Assembly (NCBI GenBank): GCA_947495035.1
Contig: CANLXI010000020.1
Span: forward strand, 62,001-126,000
Length of the DNA: 64,000 nucleotides
DNA from: an uncultured Granulosicoccus sp.
GTDB taxonomy: Bacteria; Pseudomonadota; Gammaproteobacteria; Granulosicoccales; Granulosicoccaceae
Direction of reading: 5' to 3'
Position numbers and translations under genes: made by a program. The notes beneath the pieces are model-generated. The model was not told where the DNA came from. It was given only the letters and a program-made list of their open reading frames with translations, and searched no databases. Below are positions 36,203 to 44,779 of the stretch, in pieces (the stretch's first letter is position 1; each line of letters starts with the position of its first letter).

Positions 36203-36787
36203 CTGGCTGCCATTGCGCGTTATCTATCACATCCGCAGGTCATTATCGATCCCGACAGCGATGTCATGTCCTGGTCGTTGAATGACACGGGAAAATCAAG
36301 GGTGGCTGCACTGGTGGAATCAGGCGTACTGAGGGGGACGAATCGCGTGGTCTCCAGCGCAGAGACCAAGGCCATTGAAACTGCCGAACCACTGGCGAAC
36401 AGACTCGGCTGTGAGCTCGAGATCAGGCAGCTCATGCACGAAAATGATCGCTCTTCAACAGGTTTCCTGCCGCCGCAGGAGTTCGAGGCTGTTGCCGATC
36501 AGTTCTTTGCCGAGCCGGCTGTCAGTGTCAGAGGGTGGGAAACGGCCCGGCAGGCACAAGGCAGAATCGTCTCGGAAGTCGAATACTGTCTGGATCAACC
36601 CGCTTCGGGGGATGTATTGTTTGTAGGCCACGGGGGCGTTGGAACCCTGCTGCTGTGTCATCTGCTGAGTGTACCGATCAGCAGGGATCTGGATCAGGGG
36701 GCAGGAGGTGGAGGAAATTTTTTCCGGTTCTCCATCGACTCGCGTGAGGTACTGAATCGGTGGCTACCCATGGAGCGCATGGCATAG
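36203..36787 (+). CDS. histidine phosphatase family protein, probable CTG start
   Basis: The first ATG in frame (36266) would remove the N-terminal catalytic region. Upstream in the same frame the sequence continues as AAIARYLSHPQVIIDP, which matches the branch where the usual RHG is replaced by a SHPQV-type motif. A stop lies at 36179. The only reasonable start is CTG 36203, with GGGAG 7 bases upstream. From there the protein has 194 residues, with the second catalytic His in LFVGHGGVGTLLLCHLL. It may be a sugar- or organo-phosphatase. It is the last gene of the LacI-controlled cluster. Confidence 0.75.
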   Translation: MAAIARYLSHPQVIIDPDSDVMSWSLNDTGKSRVAALVESGVLRGTNRVVSSAETKAIETAEPLANRLGCELEIRQLMHENDRSSTGFLPPQEFEAVADQFFAEPAVSVRGWETARQAQGRIVSEVEYCLDQPASGDVLFVGHGGVGTLLLCHLLSVPISRDLDQGAGGGGNFFRFSIDSREVLNRWLPMERMA

Positions 36788-36870
36788 TGATCGCTTGATC
36801 GCTTGTTCGCTTGACCGCCCGGTTGCATCCGACCGTAATTGACCGCAACTGACCGCAACTGACCATCACT
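36788..36870. repeat. two adjacent short tandem-repeat arrays between convergent genes
   Basis: Array 1 (36788-36819) has four 8-base units: TGATCGCT twice, TGTTCGCT and TGACCGCC. Array 2 (36831-36870) has four 10-base units: GACCGTAATT, GACCGCAACT twice and GACCATCACT. Both lie between the phosphatase stop and the dehalogenase stop. Confidence 0.85.
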
Positions 36871-36876
36871 GCGCCA

Positions 36877-39800
36877 CTATAGATCGATTTCCACCAATCC
36901 GTTCTTCTTCATGGCGCGGGATTGGCACAGAATCATCGAGGATTGTCGCTGCTTTGCGGACAGGACGAAATCTCGATGTTCCACCTCGCCAGAACTCAGC
37001 TTGCATTTGCAGACGCCACAGATTCCGTCGCTGCATTTGACGTCGATCGCGAAACCGTTGTCATTCAGTACATCGGCAGCACTCTTGTCTGCGGGTACGG
37101 TGAACTGTTGACCACTGCGCGACAACTTCAGTGTGAATTCATGATTTACATACTCGGGTTGCTCGGGCACGGAGAAATACTCCAGATGGCGTGCCTCTTC
37201 CGGGAAGCCGGCTTTTTCGGCAGCCAGCATGACACTGTCCATGTATCGACCGGCACCACAGGTGTAGATGTGCCAGCCATTCGTATAGCCGCTCAGGGCC
37301 TGGTCAAGGTCCAGGCGACTGCCTTCATCACTGATATGCAGGCATACCTTGTCGTTCCAGGCAAAGCGAGACAGGTCATCGAGATAAGCCATGCTGGAAC
37401 GTGAGCGTCCGGAGTAGTGCAGGATGAATTCACGACCCTGCGCATGCAGCTCATGCGCCATGGCGATCATGGGGGTGATACCGATGCCGCCTCCCATGAG
37501 AAATGACATGCTGGCATCGGGAGACAAGGGAAAATGATTGATCGGCTGCGATACGAACAGTTTTCGACCCGGGGTGAATATGCGATGAAGTAGCGCCGAA
37601 CCTCCGCGACCACTTTCCTCTCGCAGGACACCGATCTGGTAGCTCTTGCGATCGGCCGGATTGCCTGACATGGAATACTGGCGCAGATATTCCGGAGCAA
37701 CGACCAGATCCAGGTGAGCGCCGGCTTGCCACTGGGGCAACTCGTCGCCGTTCACCGATTTGAACTCGTATTTCGATATGCCATCGGCCATCTTCTCGGC
37801 AAGCGTGATTTCCACCTGAATGACCGGACTGTCTCCTTCGGCCATGTAGCGATGGATCATGGCGTCATCGCCTTCATCCAGCCGGGACTTGTACTGCCGA
37901 GCCGAGATCATCGACTGATAGGCCTTGATGCCTGCTTCACGATCCATCGGAAACGGGTAGGGATAGGGATGGGGAGCGAGCGGTGCAGGATACACGGCGA
38001 GTGTCTGATCCTCGAATTTCACCTCCAGGTCTTTTTGCAGATCTCGTTGGTTGACCGGTGTACTGGTGGGACGATAACCACCATCTTCCTGTATCTCGAG
38101 ATCCCACCACCACTTCTTCACCGGGTTGAGGCTGCCATTGCCGACGACATCATCCAGCTTGCTCAGCACAGGGGCAGTCGAGGGCATGTTCATGGCCGCC
38201 CAGCGAAACGGTGTCTCCTTGAAGATTCCCTCCAGATTCCATGGGCAGGTTTTCATGCAGCGACCGCACATGGCGCCACCGGGTGTTGTGATGCGGTAGG
38301 TGGTGCATTTCTGGCTGTCAGATTTCCAGATCTCGTAACCATTGAACATGCGCTTGGGTCCGGCGGTGATGGCTCCCGAGGGACATTCACGCGCACATTT
38401 GTTGCAGCTTTCGCAGAACGTCTGCAGACCGAAGTCAATCGGCTTGTCGTGCTGCATCGGCAGATCGGTCGTTACCGTTCCTGATTTCAGTCGAGGCCCC
38501 AGGTAGGGGTTGAGAATGACTTCGCCGATGCGGCTGACTTCGCCAAGACCCGACAACAACAGCAACGGGGGTTGCAGTACTTCACCATCCATGACGGTAT
38601 GAGCCTTGGCGCTATAGCCAAGATTGCGGATCTGTCTTGCCATCACACCGCCAAGCAGGGAAAAACGCAGATAGGCGCGCATGGATTGCGCAACGGCGAT
38701 CCAGTCGTCGCCGGAAGAGCCTTCCATGGTCTCATAGCCCTGGTCGATGACCATGCTGATGGCCTGGTCGTGCGGAGGGTCTAGAACCTCACCACGGGCA
38801 TCATGGCTGTACCAGGCCCAGTCCGGGCAACGGGAAATGCCGACGGCATCGATACCCAGAAAATAGCTGCTTGCCTTGACCAGTTCGGCGGCCTCGGCCG
38901 GGTCCATGCGAACCTTGTCCGGTGAAGGCGTGCCGTCCTGCAACAGTACGAAGGCTCCCAGGGCACGCCGCTGGGCCATTGATGGAGCGGCCTTGCGCAC
39001 GTAGTGTCCCCCCTTGGCAGCGTCCTGCAACTTCTTCCCCATATCGCCGAACTGGGCTCGGGCGAACATGTCGGTGCGTTTGGGAACACGTGCCACTCGA
39101 GGTTCGTCAATGTAAGTCGTCGGTTCGTCAACGCGTTTGAGTCTTTCGAAGGGGTGGGCGCCATCGATGAAGCGTCGCCCGGCATAGGGAACGGCATTGG
39201 CAGCACGCTTGTTCGAGCGAGTGCCCAGTTTCCAGGCCAGGCCAAATGCCGATGCTGGTTGCTCGGACAGTGGCAGCAGCGGTTGATCAGCCGCCATGCT
39301 GAAGGTGGTGGTCACGGCCGACAGGCCGAACCGTGTGCCGATGTACGGATGGGTCAGAACATCGTTCTCGACAGTTGCCAGTCCTGCGCTCACTGCCAGT
39401 CTGTTCAGGTCCACATCACTACTGGTAACGGTATGAGCACGTGCATCGTGACCCAGAAGACGCAAGTAGTTGGCAAGAACCACGGCAGTTTCCGCCGCGA
39501 GCAATCCCGCCCGATGCGCGTGTGCGTCGTGTATCCATCCAGTACCCGGTTCACCGGGAAGGATCTCTCTCGGGTTTTCGTAGAGCAGTACCAGAGCGTG
39601 TGTGTGGTTGTCGATGCCGGGTAGCTCCGCCTCCATCGATTCCTTGAGATCAGCCATGATCATGTCGATGCCGGAAGCCAGGGTCTTGGTCTGCGTGGTT
39701 TGCAGATCATGGGCGAGACGCTCGACATCGGCATTGGCGACAGGACTGTCCAACCGGGCTGATTGCGGCAACTGGCAGATGCCTACCACCGCAGCATCAG

Positions 39801-40083
39801 CGAAATAGCCGAAGGATTTCAGGTGATTGCTTCGTTCCTGCGGATCGCTGGGGGTCTCGGCCATGGCATTGTTCACCAGACCGCTGCGGATGGCATCGAG
39901 CATGGCCTGATGCTCTCGCATGGCGTTGACAATGGAATGGGGCTGTTCGGCTCGTTCGAAGCTGAGCGGTTGCATCGCAGGCACGTCGACGTGCACAGCG
40001 CAATCGCCGGATCGTGCCAGAAGTTCAACCGGGTAAGGACCCAGGTGCGGTGGCCGGTTCTTGCTGGAAAAAAATCGACTCAT
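36877..40083 (-). CDS. self-sufficient reductive dehalogenase homologue fused to its reductase
   Basis: This 1068-residue protein has the order known for respiration-independent (BhbA/NpRdhA-type) dehalogenases. An N-terminal B12-fold-like region (about 70-265) resembles the catalytic cobalamin-binding region (about 395-550; AHTVMDGEVLQPPLLLLSGLG, NPYLGPRLKSG). Two 4Fe-4S clusters follow (CESCNKCARECPSG; second set ending CGRCMKTCPW, about 555-613). Then comes a ferredoxin-NAD reductase-like module (about 735-970; RQYSMSGNP, GGGIGITPM) and a plant-type 2Fe-2S domain (CSDGICGVCKC, late C in LCQSRA). There is no Tat signal, so it is cytoplasmic. It should draw electrons from NAD(P)H to cleave carbon-halogen bonds. 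The substrate is unknown. Confidence 0.88.
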   Translation of the reverse strand: MSRFFSSKNRPPHLGPYPVELLARSGDCAVHVDVPAMQPLSFERAEQPHSIVNAMREHQAMLDAIRSGLVNNAMAETPSDPQERSNHLKSFGYFADAAVVGICQLPQSARLDSPVANADVERLAHDLQTTQTKTLASGIDMIMADLKESMEAELPGIDNHTHALVLLYENPREILPGEPGTGWIHDAHAHRAGLLAAETAVVLANYLRLLGHDARAHTVTSSDVDLNRLAVSAGLATVENDVLTHPYIGTRFGLSAVTTTFSMAADQPLLPLSEQPASAFGLAWKLGTRSNKRAANAVPYAGRRFIDGAHPFERLKRVDEPTTYIDEPRVARVPKRTDMFARAQFGDMGKKLQDAAKGGHYVRKAAPSMAQRRALGAFVLLQDGTPSPDKVRMDPAEAAELVKASSYFLGIDAVGISRCPDWAWYSHDARGEVLDPPHDQAISMVIDQGYETMEGSSGDDWIAVAQSMRAYLRFSLLGGVMARQIRNLGYSAKAHTVMDGEVLQPPLLLLSGLGEVSRIGEVILNPYLGPRLKSGTVTTDLPMQHDKPIDFGLQTFCESCNKCARECPSGAITAGPKRMFNGYEIWKSDSQKCTTYRITTPGGAMCGRCMKTCPWNLEGIFKETPFRWAAMNMPSTAPVLSKLDDVVGNGSLNPVKKWWWDLEIQEDGGYRPTSTPVNQRDLQKDLEVKFEDQTLAVYPAPLAPHPYPYPFPMDREAGIKAYQSMISARQYKSRLDEGDDAMIHRYMAEGDSPVIQVEITLAEKMADGISKYEFKSVNGDELPQWQAGAHLDLVVAPEYLRQYSMSGNPADRKSYQIGVLREESGRGGSALLHRIFTPGRKLFVSQPINHFPLSPDASMSFLMGGGIGITPMIAMAHELHAQGREFILHYSGRSRSSMAYLDDLSRFAWNDKVCLHISDEGSRLDLDQALSGYTNGWHIYTCGAGRYMDSVMLAAEKAGFPEEARHLEYFSVPEQPEYVNHEFTLKLSRSGQQFTVPADKSAADVLNDNGFAIDVKCSDGICGVCKCKLSSGEVEHRDFVLSAKQRQSSMILCQSRAMKKNGLVEIDL

Positions 40084-40172
40084 CAGTCATCCATCGATAG
40101 TCAGAACATGGCCTTCGGCAGGGACAGCGATGTCTGCGGTATTGCCATCAATAACAGGATGCACAGGATAAT

Positions 40173-40201
40173 GGTTCCATTGGAACGGTTGCAACGGAAC
40201 C
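40173..40201. promoter_or_regulatory. inverted repeats upstream of the dehalogenase gene
   Basis: The 222-base gap before the dehalogenase start holds GTTCC-ATT-GGAAC (40174-40186) directly followed by the 8-base palindrome GTTGCAAC (40188-40195) and another GGAACC (40196-40201 region). They lie about 90-115 bases upstream of the start and could bind a regulator such as the nearby LysR-type protein. Confidence 0.35.
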
Positions 40202-40305
40202 ACCAGCAGAGTCGACCATTCGGTGTGATCGCGAGCCTCTGTGGCAGCCATTGTCTGAACACACGACAATGGCGCACACAAGACAGATCGGTACTTCCCG
40301 ACTTG

Positions 40306-41148
40306 TCAGAGCTTGCCGTTGTCGTGGGCCATCTCGTCTGGAATCTCCGAGACCACATCCCAGTGTTCAACGATCTTCCCGTCTGCCACACGAAAGAGAT
40401 CGAAAAATGCAGTCGGGGTGCCGCCTTGCTCGCCGGCAGATGCCGTGAAGACGAAGTTGCCTTCGGCAACGATCAAGGGTGTGGATGAATAGCTCATGGT
40501 GATGTCGGCCTCTTTCATGGCGTCGAAGGCCGCCCCCAGTCCGTCCAGACCATTGCCGATGTGCGGGTTGTGCTGGATATAGGTTTCTGTGGACAGGTAG
40601 TCCGTGATCTTCTCCGGAGCATCGCCGTGCAATACATCATTGACGAATTTCGTCACGAGCAGCTTGTTGGCGGCAGTCTTGTCCAGATCGATGATATCCC
40701 TTGCGCCATCCAGCATGGAATTGCCTGATACCGTGTCAGTCACGAGTGGCTGCAGGTTATCCCAGTGTTCGACCACCTGACCGCCCTCGACCCGAAAGAC
40801 GTCGAAGGCCACCAGGGATTCGGCACCGAAGAGCTGTGCATCCTGATACAGGCCATGGGCCACGACAAGATCCCCTTCGGCAATCATCCGAAATGTGGTT
40901 GACGTGATACCACTATCCTTGAGCAGTGGCAGCAGCTCGATGATGGGGGCAGCTCCGGTAGGCACTGCGGGGTTGTGCTGGATGTAATCCTCGGCCAGCA
41001 GCTTGCGGGTTGCATCGGTATCGAAATCGGTGAACATCGCCTGGAGCGTATCTGCGACCAGTGCCTTGTTGTCATCACTGGCAAATGCTGTGGGGGAGAG
41101 CGTCGTGGTAATGATTGCGGCAGCGGTCGTGAGGGTCTTGTGATTCAT
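40306..41148 (-). CDS. secreted protein with two tandem SnoaL-like domains
   Basis: The 280-residue protein has a signal peptide (ends near PTAFASDD) and two similar halves. Half 1 has EDYIQHNPAVPTG and FDVFRVEGGQVVEHWDNLQP. Half 2 has ETYIQHNPHIGNG and FDLFRVADGKIVEHWDVVSE. This is the SnoaL/NTF2 cone fold found in cyclases and small isomerases or hydrolases; the periplasmic role is unknown. It is divergent from the LysR-type gene and co-directional with the dehalogenase gene. Confidence 0.88.
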   Translation of the reverse strand: MNHKTLTTAAAIITTTLSPTAFASDDNKALVADTLQAMFTDFDTDATRKLLAEDYIQHNPAVPTGAAPIIELLPLLKDSGITSTTFRMIAEGDLVVAHGLYQDAQLFGAESLVAFDVFRVEGGQVVEHWDNLQPLVTDTVSGNSMLDGARDIIDLDKTAANKLLVTKFVNDVLHGDAPEKITDYLSTETYIQHNPHIGNGLDGLGAAFDAMKEADITMSYSSTPLIVAEGNFVFTASAGEQGGTPTAFFDLFRVADGKIVEHWDVVSEIPDEMAHDNGKL

Positions 41149-41237
41149 GGGAGGGGACTCGGTTCGAATGGGCTATGAGAATGGTGATGATGGCGATACA
41201 CTGACTATTGGTAAAGCTGGCTGATTCGATAAGAGCC

Positions 41238-42155
41238 ATGGAAAAAACTGATTATCTGGACATTGATGGGCGGCAGCTTCGATTGCTGCTGGCCATTCAT
41301 GAGTCGGGCTCCCTGACGCGGGCGGCACAACGTCTGGACATGAACCAGTCGACCGTGAGTTACTGGCTGGAGCAGCTGCGCCGAAAGTTCGATGACCCGC
41401 TGTTCACTCGGTCAGGCTCGGGAGTGGTTGCCACGGCCAGAGCCGAGCGTCTGATGCCACAGGCAAGAGATCTGCTGAATGCCCTGAACACCCTGGTAGA
41501 GCCCGATGTCTATGAGCCCTCGGAGGACAACGGCATCCTGCGCATCGCCGGCAACGCCCTCGAGCGGGATCTGTTCATCGAGCCTCTGTACCGACAGATG
41601 CGTGAACAGGCGCCGCTACTTTCGCTGCAGCTGATGAAAACCGGTTCGGGCTATCAGGTCATCGATGATCTGCAGCACGGACGTAGCGATTTTGCCTTTT
41701 TCCCGACCGATCTCAGTCGTGCTGATGGCATCATGCAGCGGGTTCTGCTGAAAAGCCCGTACGTGATCTTTCACGATCCGGCCATGGAAAGACCACCGCA
41801 TGACCTGGACAGCTTTTGCGATTGCGAGCATGCACTGGTCTCTCTGGGGCCTGACAGGTACTCCGCCATTGACGAGAAACTGGAGAGCCTGGGTAGACGC
41901 CGGCGGGTGGTGCTCAGCGTGCCCGACTTCGAGACACTGGCAAACCTGGTACGTCACACCAACATCATCGTCACCTTGCCGGAAGTCTTCAATCGTGCTG
42001 TCTTTCGTGATTTCCGGACAACGACATTGCCCTGGGAACCACCAGTTGCCAATCTGGGAGTGCTATGGCATGCAAGACAGCACAACGCTGCGCGTAGTCG
42101 CTTCTGGCGTCAATGCATTGCCGAGCTGGTGCAGCAGCAAGGCAAGGCGCCGTGA
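41238..42155 (+). CDS. LysR-family transcriptional regulator
   Basis: The protein has the LysR winged helix (RQLRLLLAIHESGSLTRAAQRLDMNQSTVSYWLEQL) and an effector domain of normal length, 305 residues in all. ATG 41238 is used; a TTG at 41208 is in frame but less likely. It is divergent from the SnoaL-like gene and may control it and the dehalogenase. Confidence 0.9.
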   Translation: MEKTDYLDIDGRQLRLLLAIHESGSLTRAAQRLDMNQSTVSYWLEQLRRKFDDPLFTRSGSGVVATARAERLMPQARDLLNALNTLVEPDVYEPSEDNGILRIAGNALERDLFIEPLYRQMREQAPLLSLQLMKTGSGYQVIDDLQHGRSDFAFFPTDLSRADGIMQRVLLKSPYVIFHDPAMERPPHDLDSFCDCEHALVSLGPDRYSAIDEKLESLGRRRRVVLSVPDFETLANLVRHTNIIVTLPEVFNRAVFRDFRTTTLPWEPPVANLGVLWHARQHNAARSRFWRQCIAELVQQQGKAP

Positions 42156-42207
42156 TCGCTCTGAAACAGTCTATCATTGACGCTTTTCAACCTTGTCGGA
42201 GTACCTC

Positions 42208-43347
42208 ATGAATTCCCTGATCCCTGATGGCTGCCTGGTGGGCCGAGTCTGGAACAGCGCTGCTCAAGGCCCGTCGGTGGTTACCGTCCGGAACGGGCAG
42301 TTCATTGACATCACGAATCGAACCGCACCGACGACGCGGGACATCTGTGAAATGGATGACCCGGTCGGGTATGTGCTTCAGGCAGACGGACCGGTGCTGG
42401 GTTCGGTTGAGCAGATCCTGTCCGCCACGGTAGGCGATCAGGGGCAGACGCATCTTCTTGCCCCCTGTGATCTGCAAGCGGTCAAGGCCTGTGGTGTCAC
42501 CTTTGCCAATTCGATGGTCGAACGGGTGATCGAGGAACAGGCCGCAGGTGATCCGAAGAAGGCTGAAGGAATCCGCTTGCGGGTGCAGGCTGTCATTGGC
42601 GATAGTCTGAGTAACATCCGTGCCGGGTCGGAGGAAGCCGAGCAGATAAAGAATGCTCTGATAGCCGAAGGCATGTGGAGCCAGTACCTGGAAGTGGGTA
42701 TCGGTCCGGATGCCGAGGTCTTTTCCAAGGCTCAGGTTCTGTCATCGGTGGGTACGGGAGCTGATGTCGGTCTGCATCCGGTCTCGAGCTGGAACAATCC
42801 CGAACCGGAGATTGTTCTGGCGGTATCTTCCCAAGGCAGGATCGTAGGGGCCACCCTTGGAAATGATGTCAATCTGCGGGATGTCGAAGGCCGTTCTGCG
42901 CTGTTGCTGGGCAAGGCCAAGGATAACAATGCATCCTGTGCCATTGGCCCTCTGATTCGACTGTTCGATGCCGACTATACGCTCGATGATGTCCGTTCCG
43001 CGGAGCTTGACCTGCGTGTCGAAGGCGTCGACGGCTTTGTCATGGATGGAGCCTCTTCAATGAATCAGATCAGTCGTGATCCGGCGGATCTCGTTATGCA
43101 GACCATTGGCCGTCACCATCAGTATCCCGATGGCTTTCTTCTCTTTCTGGGAACCCTGTTTGCACCGACTCAGGATCGCGACGTACCGGGCGAGGGATTC
43201 ACTCACAAGACAGGAGATGTCGTGACCATTGCGACCCCGGCTCTGGGCGCATTGGCCAATACGGTCAAGCTGTCGACCGAATGCACCGAGTGGACGTTCG
43301 GAATCAGCCATCTGATGCGGAATCTGGCTGCACGGCAACTGTTGTAA
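42208..43347 (+). CDS. FAH-superfamily 2-keto-3-deoxy-pentonate dehydratase (XylX-like)
   Basis: The 379-residue protein has the C-terminal FAH fold and the long signatures I associate with XylX/2-keto-3-deoxy-D-xylonate and L-arabonate dehydratases: QYLEVGIGPDAEVFSKAQV, SSWNNPEPEIVLAV, GATLGNDVNLRDVEGRSALL and TIGRHHQYPDGFLLFLGTLF. The metal site is E/E/D, as in NPEPEI and the downstream D. GGAG 6 bases before ATG 42208 fixes the start. The product would be 2-ketoglutarate semialdehyde. No other pentose gene is seen next to it. Confidence 0.88.
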   Translation: MNSLIPDGCLVGRVWNSAAQGPSVVTVRNGQFIDITNRTAPTTRDICEMDDPVGYVLQADGPVLGSVEQILSATVGDQGQTHLLAPCDLQAVKACGVTFANSMVERVIEEQAAGDPKKAEGIRLRVQAVIGDSLSNIRAGSEEAEQIKNALIAEGMWSQYLEVGIGPDAEVFSKAQVLSSVGTGADVGLHPVSSWNNPEPEIVLAVSSQGRIVGATLGNDVNLRDVEGRSALLLGKAKDNNASCAIGPLIRLFDADYTLDDVRSAELDLRVEGVDGFVMDGASSMNQISRDPADLVMQTIGRHHQYPDGFLLFLGTLFAPTQDRDVPGEGFTHKTGDVVTIATPALGALANTVKLSTECTEWTFGISHLMRNLAARQLL

Positions 43348-43504
43348 CGGTACGCCACCGAAGCTGACTTTGCACGGAAACGCTTGTGCATCGGCTGAAG
43401 GACGCTGGCGTTGTCCGGCGTTCTGAGTTGCACCCGGTACGCAAACAGGCGAGAATTCCGTACAGGTGACTCCTGTGTTTCCGCAAACGACAAGGTATCA
43501 ACGC

Positions 43505-44689
43505 ATGAATAATGAAGTCTTCATCATCGATGGCGCACGTACGGCAATCGGCACGTTCGGTGGCTCGCTTGCCGGTCAGGCTCCGACCGCACTTGCCAGT
43601 CTTGTCACAAGGGAAGCAATGAGTCGCAGCAAGGTCGATCCCGGCCACATCGGCCATGTTGTCTTCGGTCATGTGATCAATACCGAGCCGCGTGACATGT
43701 ATCTGTCTCGAGTAGCGGCGATCGACGCCGGTATCCATCAGGAAGCACCGGCACTGACGGTCAACCGTCTGTGTGGCTCCGGAGCACAGGCCGTGGTATC
43801 CGCAGCCCAGCATCTCATGCTGGGTGATGCCGAGCTTGCCATTGCCGGCGGTAGCGAAGTCATGTCTCGTTCTCCTTACATGCTGCAGGCGGCGCGCTTC
43901 GGTCAGAAGATGGGCAATGCGGCCATGATCGACATGATGCTGGGAGCCCTGTCCGACCCGTTCGGCGCCGGTCATATGGGGGTGACTGCAGAGAACGTGG
44001 CGGCTGAAAACGACATCAGCCGTGAAGCTCAGGACAGTTTTGCCGCGGAAAGTCAACGCCGGGCACTGGCAGCGATCGAGGCCGGTGTGTTCAAGGAGCA
44101 GATCGTGCCGGTCGAGATCAAGTCACGACGTGAAACGGTTTCCTTCGAGACCGATGAACATCCCAAGCCTGGCACGACGGCAGAAAGCCTGGCCGGGCTG
44201 CGGGCCGCGTTTCAGAAAGAAGGTACTGTCACTGCAGGTAATGCATCGGGTATCAATGATGGTGCGGCCGCGATGGTACTGGCGACTGGCTCGGCAGTGG
44301 AAAAGCACGGGCTCAAGCCTCGAGCACGCCTGCTCGGTTATGCACATGCCGGTGTTCGTCCGGACATCATGGGAATCGGTCCGGTACCGGCTGTACAGAA
44401 TCTGCTCGACAAGTTGGGCATGACGCACGATCAATTCGATCTGATCGAGTCCAACGAAGCATTCGCAGCACAAGCCTGTGCAGTCAACAAGGTTCTCGGG
44501 TTGGATACGGCCAAGGTCAATCCCAATGGTGGAGCCATTGCATTGGGCCACCCGGTCGGTGCCACCGGCGCCATAATCACCATCAAGGCCATGTATGAGC
44601 TGGAACGAAGCGGAGGCCGCTACGCGCTCATCACCATGTGTATCGGTGGCGGACAAGGCATTGCACTGGCGATCGAACGCGTGTCGTGA
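43505..44689 (+). CDS. thiolase (acetyl-CoA acetyltransferase / beta-ketothiolase)
   Basis: The 394-residue protein has the nucleophilic Cys in NRLCGSGAQAV, the NEAFAAQ motif, the catalytic His in GGAIALGHPVGATG and the second Cys in MCIGGGQG. It joins or splits acyl-CoA units and may supply acetoacetyl-CoA for storage polymer synthesis, given the PHA depolymerase 10 kb downstream. Confidence 0.93.
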   Translation: MNNEVFIIDGARTAIGTFGGSLAGQAPTALASLVTREAMSRSKVDPGHIGHVVFGHVINTEPRDMYLSRVAAIDAGIHQEAPALTVNRLCGSGAQAVVSAAQHLMLGDAELAIAGGSEVMSRSPYMLQAARFGQKMGNAAMIDMMLGALSDPFGAGHMGVTAENVAAENDISREAQDSFAAESQRRALAAIEAGVFKEQIVPVEIKSRRETVSFETDEHPKPGTTAESLAGLRAAFQKEGTVTAGNASGINDGAAAMVLATGSAVEKHGLKPRARLLGYAHAGVRPDIMGIGPVPAVQNLLDKLGMTHDQFDLIESNEAFAAQACAVNKVLGLDTAKVNPNGGAIALGHPVGATGAIITIKAMYELERSGGRYALITMCIGGGQGIALAIERVS

Positions 44690-44779
44690 GTCTGGAGGCG
44701 TCAGCACGGGCGAATATCGAAGTCGTGCCGGGCTGGCGCCGTCATTTATCCAGATCGGGGTCGAATCGGCATCAGCAGC

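Noticed and set aside
36266..36787. ATG start for the histidine phosphatase
   Set aside because: It removes the N-terminal catalytic motif that is clearly encoded upstream in frame.
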